In this document: in pieces, positions 16,935 through 26,007 of the stretch | Layout of the letters: each line of letters opens with the position of its first letter | Numbering within the stretch: the stretch's first letter is position 1 | Assembly: GCA_008011715.2 (NCBI GenBank) | Contig: CP136508.1 | Span: forward strand, 806,001 to 870,000 | Direction: 5' to 3' | DNA: 64,000 nt | From: [Empedobacter] haloabium | Lineage (GTDB): Bacteria; Pseudomonadota; Gammaproteobacteria; Burkholderiales; Burkholderiaceae_D | The notes under the pieces: model-generated | Databases searched by the model: none | What the model was told of the DNA's origin: nothing | The model's input: the letters and a program-made list of their open reading frames with translations, nothing else | Translations under genes and position numbers: made by a program

Positions 16935-18409
16935 GCGCGGGTGTCGTGCGTGCCTGTCTTGGCTTGCTTGGTAGCGCGTCGCTGCTGTGCGCGCTCGTTG
17001 CAGGTGCCGCCGTGCCTGACGGACCGCCCAGGGGCGATGCCGTGACGGTTGGCGGTTCTCGAGCGACCGGGGACTCGCTCGAGCTCGTCGGTGTTGGCAT
17101 TAGCGTCGAAACGTGGCGTAATCATCCTACCTATCCGAAGGCAGACCTCTGGATTGCGGTTCGCGGAAGTTATGGAGCCTACGTCATTTCGCAAGATGTC
17201 AACGATTATTCAAAGCGTCTCGAGCAATGGCAGATGGTGATGTCCAAGCGTAATGAGGACGCTATCGACATTGGGATGAGGGACTTTATGGACAGGTTTC
17301 CTCTGCCAATTTCTGTCGTAGGACCATCTTGGGGACGGACTGAACCAGCTGCACGTGAGAGATCACGCAAATCGAATGCTTCGAGCTTCGTAGCCACCAA
17401 GGTTGCGGAGCCCTACACGGCGCGTGGCGCATTTCCCGGTCTGTTGACTCAAAGCGGGCAAGTAACAAATTCCTATTTGAACGACGAGCCAGACCTGCTA
17501 TGGCAAACGGTTTTCTCGACGTTCGACCTGCACGGCGACCTGCCCGCAGTCGGTGTCGCATCAAGAGATGGGGCGATGCATCGCGCTCTATCGTTTATCC
17601 GTACTGACCGGCCGCGTTACGAAAAGCTCGCAGCGGAACAGGCATTCCATCCGAAGCAACCCCGTGTCCTGAGCGATAACTATACGATTTTGACCCTGGT
17701 CCGCCGCGGTCGCATCGACTGGCTGCGCCCCTATGCACCGCTGGTCAAGGACACCATGGTCGTCAAGAACCGCGGCGGCGAGTACTCGCGCAACTGGTCC
17801 GAATTCGCCGGCTGGAAGAAGCCGCCGGAAAAGCCGTTCGTGCCGACGCCGTATATCGCGCAGCCATGGACCCAGTTCCAGATCGACCAGTTCGACCACC
17901 TGGAGAACCTGGGCACCGTGCATCGCCCGCAGGTGGTGTCGTACCTGGACGATGCCGGCAAGCCAGTGAAAGCGGCCGAGCGCACCGCGCGCATGGAGCG
18001 GGCCCTGCGCGCGGTGCTGGCGCCGCTGGGTGGCAAGTCACCCGCGCGCATCTTCTATGATTACGGCAGCGTGCGCGACGATCGCAACAGCGGCGCGCGC
18101 TTCGTGCCGCTCGTCCAGGGCCTGCATGCCATCGACGACGACTTCGACCTGCTCGACCCGAAGCGTGGTTACGACCTGGCAGGCATCCTGGGCGATACGG
18201 GCGCGGGCGGACCGTTCGTGGCAGTGGCGCTGGCGTCGATGGCGGGGCGCGAGTCCGGCGGGGCCTCGCTGGTGGCGAACCTGCGCCGCGACGACGGGGC
18301 CACGCTGCTGCTGGTCACGCCGCCGTCGGCCGACCAGGTCCGGCGCGATGCCGCCATCAAGCGCCCGTATTTTCCGTCGACGAAAGGCATCCAGGATTCG
18401 TTCCGCTGA
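16892..18409 (+). CDS. tla3: Type VI lipase adaptor, Tla3-like (DUF2875), copy 2
   Basis: 505-aa paralogue of the gene at 14883. It keeps the same blocks (LELVGVGISVETWRNHPTYP, FMDRFPLPISVVGPSWG, FLPGLLT-type middle). From about 17692 to the end it is almost identical to copy 1 at nucleotide level, while the first half differs at many positions. The N-terminus (VRACLGLLGSASLLCALVAG) looks like a signal or membrane anchor. The start is uncertain: ATG 16892 lies deep in the preceding gene, whereas an in-frame TTG at 16931 would overlap the preceding stop (TTGA) and give a cleaner N-terminus. No second tle3 accompanies it. Confidence 0.82.
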   Translation: MRRDGHAVVAASCLSAGVVRACLGLLGSASLLCALVAGAAVPDGPPRGDAVTVGGSRATGDSLELVGVGISVETWRNHPTYPKADLWIAVRGSYGAYVISQDVNDYSKRLEQWQMVMSKRNEDAIDIGMRDFMDRFPLPISVVGPSWGRTEPAARERSRKSNASSFVATKVAEPYTARGAFPGLLTQSGQVTNSYLNDEPDLLWQTVFSTFDLHGDLPAVGVASRDGAMHRALSFIRTDRPRYEKLAAEQAFHPKQPRVLSDNYTILTLVRRGRIDWLRPYAPLVKDTMVVKNRGGEYSRNWSEFAGWKKPPEKPFVPTPYIAQPWTQFQIDQFDHLENLGTVHRPQVVSYLDDAGKPVKAAERTARMERALRAVLAPLGGKSPARIFYDYGSVRDDRNSGARFVPLVQGLHAIDDDFDLLDPKRGYDLAGILGDTGAGGPFVAVALASMAGRESGGASLVANLRRDDGATLLLVTPPSADQVRRDAAIKRPYFPSTKGIQDSFR

Positions 18410-18482
18410 TCCCGGCATGTCATGAAGCCGTCATAAACCCATGCCAGCATGCGCACAACAAGAACAACAACAAAGGAGCACC

Positions 18483-19289
18483 ATGCTGAAGAACACCCTG
18501 CAGCGCACCCGCGCCGGCATCCTGCACATCGCGTCGCGCAACCGCAAGGCCCTGCGCGATGTGCCCCCCGGACTGTACGACTATTGGGCGCGCAGCGCGC
18601 CCGCCGAATTCCCAGGCATCCCGACGGATGCCTTTTTTTATGCCCGCGCCACGGACGCGCTGCTGACCTTCTTCGAATGCATGAAGCGCCACCGCATGCC
18701 CTGCGCGCTGCCGTCGAAGGCGGCCGACTCGGTGTGGCACGCGTGGCTGCGCCACGACCCGGTCGGGCTGGACGCGTTCTGCGAGCGGCACTACGAGCAG
18801 CGCATCCCGCACGTGGAGGCGGCAGCCATGAGCGGCGGCATGGACCTGCCGCTGGCCCGCTGCCTGGTGATGGCGCGCACCCTCGACCGCCAGTTCCTGC
18901 CCGGGCCGGACGTGCCCCGGCTGTTCGCCACCGACCGCAAGCTGCGTATGCCCGGCGGCTTCGGCTACCGCGCGCGGCGCGGCCTGATGGTGCTGTCCGA
19001 GCTGAACGAACGCGGACTGGCCGCAGGCGCGACGCGGGTGCCACCTGGTACGGATCCATGGTTCCTGTTCGAGGCGGGGCTGATCGGCGGCTATGACCTG
19101 GACCGCTGGCGCTTGCGTTACGCCAGCCAGGGCGGTGGCACGACGGGCGGCGGCGACTGGGGGGGCGCGGGCGGCAGTTGCGGCGGCGATGGTTCCGCCG
19201 GTTGCGATGGCGGTGGCAACGACGGTGGTGGGGAGGGTGGCGGATGCGGGAGCAGTTGCGGCGGCTGCGGAGGTGGCGGCGGCGACTGA
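18483..19289 (+). CDS. Glycine-rich domain-containing protein with Gly/Cys tail
   Basis: 268-aa protein. The ATG at 18483 follows AAAGGAGCACC, so upstream in-frame starts were discarded. Residues 1-205 form an alpha-helical cytoplasmic-type domain with the pattern KAADSVWHAWLRHDPVGLDA then FCERHYEQRIPH. This resembles the VWH...FC...H blocks of glycine-rich-domain (GRDP/DUF1399-like) proteins, which could bind metal. The last 55 residues are almost pure Gly with spaced Cys, Ser and Asp (GGGCGSSCGGCGGGGGD). No signal peptide. It is not clearly part of the T6SS module: a 70-bp gap and its own ribosome site separate it. Function unknown. Confidence 0.75.
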   Translation: MLKNTLQRTRAGILHIASRNRKALRDVPPGLYDYWARSAPAEFPGIPTDAFFYARATDALLTFFECMKRHRMPCALPSKAADSVWHAWLRHDPVGLDAFCERHYEQRIPHVEAAAMSGGMDLPLARCLVMARTLDRQFLPGPDVPRLFATDRKLRMPGGFGYRARRGLMVLSELNERGLAAGATRVPPGTDPWFLFEAGLIGGYDLDRWRLRYASQGGGTTGGGDWGGAGGSCGGDGSAGCDGGGNDGGGEGGGCGSSCGGCGGGGGD

Positions 19290-19292
19290 ACA

Positions 19293-19316
19293 GCGGGGAC
19301 AGTTGGCCGTCCCCGC
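19293..19316. repeat. Palindrome GCGGGGAC/GTCCCCGC between convergent genes
   Basis: 8-bp arms with an 8-nt loop between the glycine-rich gene and the sulfurtransferase gene. The sequence resembles the GGGGAC half of the dispersed repeats in this window. It may act as a bidirectional hairpin; there is no clear U-tract. Confidence 0.5.
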
Positions 19317-19322
19317 GCGTCT

Positions 19323-20174
19323 TTACTCTCCCTTGGCCACCGGCCGCGCCGGATCGGCGCACCACTCCGACCACGAGCCCGGATACAGCGCCGCACCGGG
19401 CAGGCCGGCCACTTCCATGGCCAGCAGGTTGTGGCAAGCCGTCACGCCCGAACCGCACTGCATGATGGCGGACGTGGGCGTGGTGAACAGCGGGGTAAAC
19501 GCCTGCCACAACTGCTCGGCGGGCTTGAAGGTGCCGTCGGCCTGGAGGTTGTCCTTGAAAAACCGGTTCCTGGCACCCGGGATATGGCCGCCGACGGGGT
19601 CCATGGTTTCGTTCTCGCCGCGGAAGCGGTCGTTGGCGCGCGCGTCGATCACGACGTTGGTGTTGCTGGTCAGGTTGGCCAGCACGTCCTCCACGGTCAC
19701 GGTGCGCGTCAGGGCAGGGCGGTCACTCAGGTTGCCGGCAGGGCGCGTGGGCGTATCCGTCGCGAGCGGCTGGCCCAGCGCCTGCCACGCCGGCAGGCCG
19801 CCATCGAGCACCGCCACGGCTTCGTGGCCGAGCCAGCGCAGCAGCCACCACAGGCGCGCCGCGTACATGCCGCCGTGTGCGTCGTAGGCCACGACCTGGG
19901 TCGTGTCGCCAATCCCGAAGCGGCGCAGCGTTGCAATCAGCGTGGTGCGCTCCGGCAGCGGATGGCGGCCGCGGAACACGCCGTCGGCGCCGCGCTTGGC
20001 GCCGGACAGGTCGTCGTCGATGCTGGCGAACAGCGCGCCGGGGATATGGCCGGCGGCGTAGGCGTCGCGGCCGAAGGCTGGATTCATCAGGTCGTGGCGG
20101 CAGTCGATCACGATCCAGTCCGGGTCGTTCACGTGCTGCGCCAGGGTGGCGGCATCGATCAGGGTCTTGAACAT
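19323..20174 (-). CDS. Thiosulfate / 3-mercaptopyruvate sulfurtransferase
   Basis: 283-aa tandem rhodanese. The inactive N-terminal rhodanese domain covers about 1-140 (VIDCRHDLMNPAFGRDAY; AGHIPGAL). The C-terminal catalytic domain ends in the active loop QCGSGVTACHN, with the persulfide-forming Cys. CGSGVTA is the loop type usual in 3-mercaptopyruvate sulfurtransferases (SseA), while CRxGx[R/T] loops favour thiosulfate; the substrate is therefore likely mercaptopyruvate. Cytoplasmic. It lies 18 nt downstream of the EamA transporter gene on the same strand, so the two are probably co-transcribed. Confidence 0.9.
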   Translation of the reverse strand: MFKTLIDAATLAQHVNDPDWIVIDCRHDLMNPAFGRDAYAAGHIPGALFASIDDDLSGAKRGADGVFRGRHPLPERTTLIATLRRFGIGDTTQVVAYDAHGGMYAARLWWLLRWLGHEAVAVLDGGLPAWQALGQPLATDTPTRPAGNLSDRPALTRTVTVEDVLANLTSNTNVVIDARANDRFRGENETMDPVGGHIPGARNRFFKDNLQADGTFKPAEQLWQAFTPLFTTPTSAIMQCGSGVTACHNLLAMEVAGLPGAALYPGSWSEWCADPARPVAKGE

Positions 20175-20192
20175 GCGGGTCTCCTTGGCTAC

Positions 20193-21116
20193 TTACACTT
20201 CGCTGGCGATCGGGTCGGTATCGGCAATGGCCTTGCCGCGTTCCGTGCTCTTCGTATTGTAGAACGTCGCGGCCATGCCGGAGAGCAGAATGATGGCGAT
20301 GCCCAGCCAGCTGTGCCAGCTGAACACGTCGCCGAACATCGCCACGCCCCAGATGCTGGAGAAGACGATGCCCGTGTACTGCAGGTTGGCCACGACCAGC
20401 GTCTTGCCGACGCGGTAGGCGCGCGTCATCGCCATCTGCGCGGCCGTGGCGCACAGTCCCATACCCAGCAGCAGGAACACGCCGTGCGCGGTGTTCAGCG
20501 GATGCCAGGTGACCGGGCCGCCACCCGCCTCGGCTACGTGGCCGACGATGCCGGCGACCAGGTTGGTCGCGGCGAAGTAGAACACCACGCGGTACTCCGG
20601 CTCGCCGGCCAGGCCCAGTTTGCGTACCTGCATATAAGCCATCGCGGACAGCACGGACGACCCCAGTGCGATCAATGCGTCGAACAGCTGGTTCGCCTCG
20701 AACGCGGGGCGCAGCAGCAGGGTGACGCCGACGAAACTCATGCCGACCGCCACGATCAGCGGCCACTCGACGTGGTTCTTCGCATGCCACCAGCCATGCG
20801 CGAACAGCCACACCGCGATCCAGATCGGCGCCATGTAATTGAGCGTCATCGCCGTGGCCAGCGGCAGCTTGGCGATCGAGTAGAACCACAGCCACAGCGA
20901 AACCACGCCGATGAAGCCGCGCCACAGGTGCGCCAGCGGGAACGCGGTCTTCAAGGTGCCGCCCTGGATGCGGATCATGATGAACAGCACCACCATGCCG
21001 ACGATCCCGCGGTACATCACGAGTTCGGAGGTGGTGTAGGTTTCCGATGCCAGCTTCACGCACACGCCCATCGCGGCGAACATGAAACTGGCGAACAACA
21101 TCCAGAGCGATTGCAT
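20193..21116 (-). CDS. DMT superfamily (EamA) transporter
   Basis: 307-aa inner-membrane protein with ten predicted helices in two EamA repeats. The first starts SLWMLFASFMFAAMGVCVKL and holds YRGIVGMVVLFIMI; the second starts ALIALGSSVLSAMAYMQVRK and ends WHSWLGIAIILLSGMAATFY. EamA proteins export amino acids, nucleobases or other metabolites; the substrate cannot be told from sequence. A sulfurtransferase gene follows directly on the same strand. Confidence 0.9.
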   Translation of the reverse strand: MQSLWMLFASFMFAAMGVCVKLASETYTTSELVMYRGIVGMVVLFIMIRIQGGTLKTAFPLAHLWRGFIGVVSLWLWFYSIAKLPLATAMTLNYMAPIWIAVWLFAHGWWHAKNHVEWPLIVAVGMSFVGVTLLLRPAFEANQLFDALIALGSSVLSAMAYMQVRKLGLAGEPEYRVVFYFAATNLVAGIVGHVAEAGGGPVTWHPLNTAHGVFLLLGMGLCATAAQMAMTRAYRVGKTLVVANLQYTGIVFSSIWGVAMFGDVFSWHSWLGIAIILLSGMAATFYNTKSTERGKAIADTDPIASEV

Positions 21117-21136
21117 TGACGACTTCCTAGAATGAC

Positions 21137-21171
21137 CGAGGGGACAGATCGTAGCCGATTCTGTCCCCTCG
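21137..21171. repeat. 11-bp inverted repeat CGAGGGGACAG/CTGTCCCCTCG
   Basis: Perfect arms with a 13-nt loop in the gap between the Rieske oxygenase gene and the EamA gene. It shares the GGGGACAG core of the dispersed repeat family and may also terminate the oxygenase transcript. Confidence 0.6.
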
Positions 21172-21187
21172 AGTTGGTTGATGCTTT

Positions 21188-22318
21188 TTATGGTGTGACC
21201 TTGGCGAGGCCCGGATTACCCGGTTCGATCTTGCTGCGGTACCACTCGTGGAAGTGCTGCATCCCATCCTCCATCGGCGACTGGTACGGCCCCGCGTCGG
21301 TCTGGCCGCGCTCCATCAGGATGCGGCGGCCCGCATCCATGCGCAGCGCGATCTCGTCGTCCTCGACGCAGGTTTCCATGTAGGCGGCCCGTTCGGCCTC
21401 GACGAACTCGCGCTCGAACAGCACGATCTCCTCGGGGTAGTAGAACTCGACGACGTTCTTGGTGCGGTTCGGTCCTTCCGGCCACAAGGTCGAGACGACC
21501 AGCACGTGCGGATACCACTCGACCATGATGTTCGGGTAGAGCGTCAGCCAGATGGCGCCATACGGCGGCGCTTCGCCGTTACGGAACTTCAGTACCTGCT
21601 CCTGCCAGCGCTGATACGCGGGCGAGCCGGACTTCTTCAGGCCGCGGTTGACGCCCACCGTCTGCACGCTGTAGTCCGCGCCGAATTCCCAGCGCAGGTC
21701 GTCGCACGTGACGAACGCGCCCAGGCCGGGATGGAACGGTTCGACGTGGTAATCCTCCAGGTAGACCTCGATGAAGGTCTTCCAGTTGTAGTCGCAGTGA
21801 TGCACCTCGACGTGATCGAGCATGTAGCCCGTGAAGTCCAGGTCCTTCGTGACGGACAGGTTCTTCAGCTTGTCCATCACGTTGTAGCCGTTCTGCTCGA
21901 ACAGCAGGCCGTTCCAGCTTTGCAGCGGCGCCTTCGGCAGGTTCAGGCAGGGCGTCTCGGGAAAGTGCGGAGCGCCGATCAGGTCGCCCTTCAGGTCGTA
22001 GGTCCAGCGGTGCAGCGGACAGACGATCGTGTTGGCATTGCCGCGGCCATTGAACATCAGCGCCTGACGATGACGGCAGACGTTCGACAGCAGTTCGATT
22101 CCATGGGCATTACGGACCAGCATGCGACCCTCGTTTTCCGAGGCAAGAGTCGTAAAGTCGCCGACATTCGGCACCATCAGTTCGTGGCCCACGTAGCGTG
22201 GGCCGTTCTGAAACAATTGCTGCATTTCACGCTGCAGAAGCGCTTCGTCAAAGTAGACGTGGACCGGAAGTTGCGCGTTCGAACGCGCGAGCCTGGCGTG
22301 GGTACCCAGATCGGACAT
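21188..22318 (-). CDS. Rieske aromatic ring-hydroxylating oxygenase, alpha subunit
   Basis: 376-aa catalytic subunit. The [2Fe-2S] Rieske cluster is bound by CRHRQALMF and CPLHRWTYD (C-x-H and C-x2-H, about residues 80-105). The mononuclear iron site is indicated by NWKTFIEVYLEDYHVEPFHP with two His, and a later acidic ligand (EDDEIALRMDAGRR). No reductase or beta subunit is nearby, so an electron-transfer partner must be elsewhere. Subfamily members include carnitine/choline-type monooxygenases and aromatic dioxygenases; the substrate is not predictable here. Transcribed divergently from xseB. Confidence 0.9.
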   Translation of the reverse strand: MSDLGTHARLARSNAQLPVHVYFDEALLQREMQQLFQNGPRYVGHELMVPNVGDFTTLASENEGRMLVRNAHGIELLSNVCRHRQALMFNGRGNANTIVCPLHRWTYDLKGDLIGAPHFPETPCLNLPKAPLQSWNGLLFEQNGYNVMDKLKNLSVTKDLDFTGYMLDHVEVHHCDYNWKTFIEVYLEDYHVEPFHPGLGAFVTCDDLRWEFGADYSVQTVGVNRGLKKSGSPAYQRWQEQVLKFRNGEAPPYGAIWLTLYPNIMVEWYPHVLVVSTLWPEGPNRTKNVVEFYYPEEIVLFEREFVEAERAAYMETCVEDDEIALRMDAGRRILMERGQTDAGPYQSPMEDGMQHFHEWYRSKIEPGNPGLAKVTP

Positions 22319-22554
22319 CCCAACCCCCCTTAATTAAAGTACTGCAACCAAGAAGAGACAGAATCCGCAAAGACCTGAATTCAGAGTATAAAAACGGTAT
22401 TTCGGACAGAACCGGAGATTATAGCGCGGTAACGGTAACTCTGCCGATAAATCTTCGCCCGGAAGACCATTGTGCCCCGTATCCATGGGGGTGGGCGCGT
22501 GTTCCGCCCATCCTGGCCGGAATTGCAACGTTGCCCCGCGCACGCGTTGCCTTT

Positions 22555-22585
22555 TTGGACCGTAAAGGAGCATTTGTTCTAAAAT
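22555..22585 (+). promoter_or_regulatory. Candidate sigma70 promoter for xseB-ispA-dxs
   Basis: TTGGAC (22555-22560) and TAAAAT (22580-22585) with a 19-bp spacer, 73 nt upstream of the xseB start. The spacing is at the long edge of what sigma70 tolerates. The rest of 22319-22657 holds no gene that I can support. Confidence 0.35.
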
Positions 22586-22657
22586 AACGGGCTACACTGA
22601 GCGATTGTGGCGTCAGCACGCGCTCAGTACATTTACAAGTCGGGTCAAACACGCACT

Positions 22658-22933
22658 ATGGTCAAGAAAACGAACGGCGACAGCACGAACGCCGACAACG
22701 CCGGCAGTCCGGCGACCCCGGCAAGCTTCGAGGAAGCGATGGCCGAACTGGCCCAGCTGGTCACGCAGATGGAATCGGGCCAGCTGCCGCTGGAAGCCTC
22801 CGTCGCCGCCTACGCCCGCGGCTCCGAACTGGTGAAGTTCTGCGCCGGGCAACTCGACAAGGTCGAGGCCCAGGTCAAGGTCCTCGAAGGCGACATGCTG
22901 AAACCCTTCGCCGACGACGAGGCAGGCCAATGA
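22658..22933 (+). CDS. xseB: Exodeoxyribonuclease VII small subunit
   Basis: 91-aa protein that pairs with XseA to degrade single-stranded DNA. The family core is clear: SFEEAMAELAQLVTQMESGQ, LPLEASVAAYARGSELVKFC and LDKVEAQVKVLEGD. The start at 22658 (MVKKTNGDS) gives the usual length; the longer frame adds unrelated residues. Its stop overlaps the ispA start (ATGA), the standard xseB-ispA-dxs arrangement of beta-proteobacteria. Confidence 0.95.
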   Translation: MVKKTNGDSTNADNAGSPATPASFEEAMAELAQLVTQMESGQLPLEASVAAYARGSELVKFCAGQLDKVEAQVKVLEGDMLKPFADDEAGQ

Positions 22934-23820
22934 GCGCGCAATTCCAGGATTGGATGAAGAGCGTCCAGGCCGGCATGGAGGCCGACATGTCGGCCTACCT
23001 GCCCGCCGCGGACGTGGTGCCGACCAAGCTGCACGCCGCCATGCGCTATGCGCTGCTGGGCGGCGGCAAGCGCGTGCGTCCGCTGTTGGTGTATGCCGCC
23101 GGCGCCCTGACCGGCGCCGATGCGCGCATCCTGTCGCGCGCCGCCGCCGCCGTCGAGATGATCCACGCGTATTCGCTGGTGCACGACGACATGCCGTGCA
23201 TGGACGACGACGAACTGCGCCGCGGCAAACCCACGGTGCACGTGGCCTACGACGAAGCGACCGCGCTGCTGGTCGGCGATGCGCTGCAGGCACAAGCCTT
23301 CAACGTGCTGGCCGACGCGGACAGCATTCCGCCGGCACGCCAGGTGGCGATGCTGCGCCTGCTGGCGCAGGCCGCCGGTTCGGCCGGCATGTGCGGCGGC
23401 CAGGCCATCGACCTCGATTCCGTCGGCCTGGCGCTGACGCTCGAACAACTGGAGCGAATGCACCAGCTCAAAACCGGCGCGCTGCTGCGCGCATCCGTCG
23501 TGCTGGGCGCACTGGCCGGCCGCGATCTGGACGAAGCCGAGCTGCGCGCGCTGCACGACTACAGCCGCGCCATCGGCCTGGCGTTCCAGGTCGTCGACGA
23601 CGTGCTGGACGCCACCGCCGACTCGGCCACGCTGGGCAAGACCGCGGGCAAGGACGCGGCCGACAATAAACCCACCTACGTCTCCATCCTGGGCCTGGAA
23701 CCATCCGTCGCCCTGGCGGAGCGGCTGCGCCAGGACGCCCATGCGGCGCTGGCCCCATTCGGAGACAACGCTCTGCGCCTGCGGGAACTGGCGGACCTGA
23801 TCGTGCAGCGGAAGGCATAA
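22930..23820 (+). CDS. ispA: Farnesyl diphosphate synthase
   Basis: 296-aa trans-prenyltransferase that condenses IPP with DMAPP and GPP to farnesyl diphosphate, feeding quinone, heme and undecaprenyl pathways. The first aspartate-rich motif is HDDMPCMDDDELRRG, the second is QVVDDVLDATAD; the substrate-binding GGGKRVRPLL is also present. Translationally coupled to xseB, and followed by dxs with no gap. Confidence 0.96.
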   Translation: MSAQFQDWMKSVQAGMEADMSAYLPAADVVPTKLHAAMRYALLGGGKRVRPLLVYAAGALTGADARILSRAAAAVEMIHAYSLVHDDMPCMDDDELRRGKPTVHVAYDEATALLVGDALQAQAFNVLADADSIPPARQVAMLRLLAQAAGSAGMCGGQAIDLDSVGLALTLEQLERMHQLKTGALLRASVVLGALAGRDLDEAELRALHDYSRAIGLAFQVVDDVLDATADSATLGKTAGKDAADNKPTYVSILGLEPSVALAERLRQDAHAALAPFGDNALRLRELADLIVQRKA

Positions 23821-25689
23821 ATGAACCTGCTTGAAAACATCGATAACCCGGCCGACCTGCGCAAGCTGCCGCGCCACCAACTGAAACCGCTGGCGGACGA
23901 ACTGCGCAGCTTCCTGCTCGACTCCGTGTCGAAGACCGGGGGCCACCTGTCGTCCAACCTCGGCACCGTCGAACTGACGGTCGCGCTGCACTACGTGTTC
24001 AACACGCCGGCCGACCGCATCGTCTGGGACGTGGGCCACCAGACCTACTCGCACAAGATCCTGACGGGCCGGCGCGAACAGTTCCACACGCTGCGCCAGC
24101 TGGACGGCATCTCGGGCTTCCCGCGCCGCGTCGAAAGCGAATACGACACGTTCGGTACCGCGCACTCGTCCACGTCGATCTCCGCCGCGCTGGGCATGGC
24201 GCAGGCCGCGAAGCTCAAGGGCGAGCAGCGCCACGCGATCGCCGTCATCGGCGACGGTTCCATGACGGCCGGCATGGCCTTCGAAGCGCTGAACAACGCC
24301 GGCGTGCAGGAAGACCTGAACCTGCTGGTGATCCTGAACGACAACGACATGTCGATCTCGCCGCCGGTGGGCGCGCTGAATCGCTACCTGGCACGCCTGA
24401 TGTCCGGCCAGTTCTATGCGGCCGCGAAGAACGTCGGCAAGTCCGTGCTGCCCGCGCCGATGCTGGAACTGGCGAAGAAGCTGGAAGAACATGCCAAGGG
24501 CATGGTGGTTCCCGCCACGATGTTCGAGGAGTTCGGCTTCAACTACATCGGCCCGATCGACGGCCACGACCTGGACTCGCTGATCCCCACGCTGCAGAAC
24601 ATTCGCAACCTGAAGGGCCCGCAGTTCCTGCACGTGGTCACGAAGAAGGGCCAGGGCTACAAGCTGGCCGAGGCCGAGCCGATCCTGTATCACGGCACCG
24701 GCAAGTTCAATCCGGCCGAGGGCATCAAGCCGGCGCCGCCATCGAAGATCACCTACACGGAAGTCTTCGGCAACTGGCTGTGCGACATGGCGGCAAGCGA
24801 CCAGCGCCTGGTCGGCATCACGCCCGCCATGCGCGAAGGTTCCGGCATGGTGCGCTTCCATGCCGAATATCCGGACCGTTATTTCGACGTCGGCATCGCC
24901 GAGCAGCATTCCGTCACGTTCGGCGCCGGCCTGGCCTGCGAAGGCCTGAAGCCCGTCGTGGCGATCTACTCCACGTTCCTGCAGCGCGCCTACGACCAGC
25001 TGATCCACGACGTGGCACTGCAGAACCTGGACGTGACGTTCGCGCTGGACCGCGCCGGCCTGGTAGGCGCGGATGGCGCCACGCACGCCGGCAACTACGA
25101 CCTGGCCTACCTGCGCTGCATCCCGAACATGGTCGTGATGGCCGCATCGGACGAAAACGAATGCCGCCAGATGCTGACGACCGCCTATCACTACCCCGGC
25201 CCGGCCGCCGTGCGCTATCCGCGCGGTGCCGGCGTGGGCGCGGCGATCCAGAAGGAGCTGACGACGATCGACCTGGGCAAGGGCGAAATCCGCCGTACCG
25301 GCGAGCGCGTCGCGATCCTGGCATTCGGCTCGATGGTGGCGCCGGCGCTGGCCGCCGCCGAAACGCTGAATGCCACCGTGGCGAACATGCGCTTCATCAA
25401 GCCGCTGGACGTGGAACTGGTGAAGCAGCTGGCCGCCAGCCATGACTATCTCGTCACGGTGGAAGAGGGCTGCATCATGGGCGGCGCCGGCGCCGCCGTG
25501 GCCGAGGCGCTGGCCGAGGCGGGCATCGTCAAGCCGCTCCAGATGCTGGGCCTGCCCGACAAGTTCATCGACCACGGCGACCCGGCCAAGCTGCTGGCCA
25601 GCGTGGGGCTGGATGCGGCCGGCATCGCCGCGTCGATCAAGGCGCGCTTCCTTGGCGGCGAGCCGCGGCTGGTCGTGAATAACGGCTGA
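23821..25689 (+). CDS. dxs: 1-deoxy-D-xylulose-5-phosphate synthase
   Basis: 622-aa thiamine-diphosphate enzyme making DXP from pyruvate and glyceraldehyde-3-phosphate, the entry step of the MEP isoprenoid pathway. Motifs: [14 protein letters not shown], ThDP-binding [18 protein letters not shown], transketolase-type [15 protein letters not shown], and the C-terminal [18 protein letters not shown] follows the ispA TAA directly, so both are in one operon with xseB. Confidence 0.98.
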   Translation: MNLLENIDNPADLRKLPRHQLKPLADELRSFLLDSVSKTGGHLSSNLGTVELTVALHYVFNTPADRIVWDVGHQTYSHKILTGRREQFHTLRQLDGISGFPRRVESEYDTFGTAHSSTSISAALGMAQAAKLKGEQRHAIAVIGDGSMTAGMAFEALNNAGVQEDLNLLVILNDNDMSISPPVGALNRYLARLMSGQFYAAAKNVGKSVLPAPMLELAKKLEEHAKGMVVPATMFEEFGFNYIGPIDGHDLDSLIPTLQNIRNLKGPQFLHVVTKKGQGYKLAEAEPILYHGTGKFNPAEGIKPAPPSKITYTEVFGNWLCDMAASDQRLVGITPAMREGSGMVRFHAEYPDRYFDVGIAEQHSVTFGAGLACEGLKPVVAIYSTFLQRAYDQLIHDVALQNLDVTFALDRAGLVGADGATHAGNYDLAYLRCIPNMVVMAASDENECRQMLTTAYHYPGPAAVRYPRGAGVGAAIQKELTTIDLGKGEIRRTGERVAILAFGSMVAPALAAAETLNATVANMRFIKPLDVELVKQLAASHDYLVTVEEGCIMGGAGAAVAEALAEAGIVKPLQMLGLPDKFIDHGDPAKLLASVGLDAAGIAASIKARFLGGEPRLVVNNG

Positions 25690-25716
25690 TGTAAGACGAG
25701 GCAGGGCAAGGCCCCT

Positions 25717-25770
25717 GGGGTCAGGCACCGATCTCGGGGCGTTCCCGCCCTGAGATCGGTGCCTGACCCC
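25717..25770. repeat. 19-bp perfect inverted repeat downstream of dxs
   Basis: GGGGTCAGGCACCGATCTC (25717-25735) and its exact complement (25752-25770) around a 16-nt loop. It belongs to the GGGGTC...GACCCC class of dispersed repeats but with longer, distinct arms. The gap 25690-26007 holds this hairpin and no convincing gene. Confidence 0.8.
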
Positions 25771-26007
25771 GGTGGTTCGCCGCTATCACCGCGGCCATCG
25801 CCGCATGACCCCGCATCGCCCGAATGCGGATCTCCGCTTTCCCGTATCCACGCATTGACCTGCCGCCGCAGCGCTTCCCCGGCCGCCGGCCGCGGCCCGT
25901 CGCGTCCTGCCGTGCCTCGTCACACCGGGTCCGTACTTCGTCGCCTGACCTCCCGCCATGGCGCGACCGGCCTGCATACTCGGCTCACCACAACACAGGA
26001 GAGCGCG

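Noticed and set aside
19130..19289. GGC-rich repetitive stretch
   Set aside because: It encodes the Gly-rich tail of the protein at 18483; not an array or origin.
22810..25728. 972-codon open frame on the minus strand opposite xseB, ispA and dxs
   Set aside because: Antisense shadow of three well-conserved genes in high-GC DNA; rich in Arg, Gln and His with no family features.
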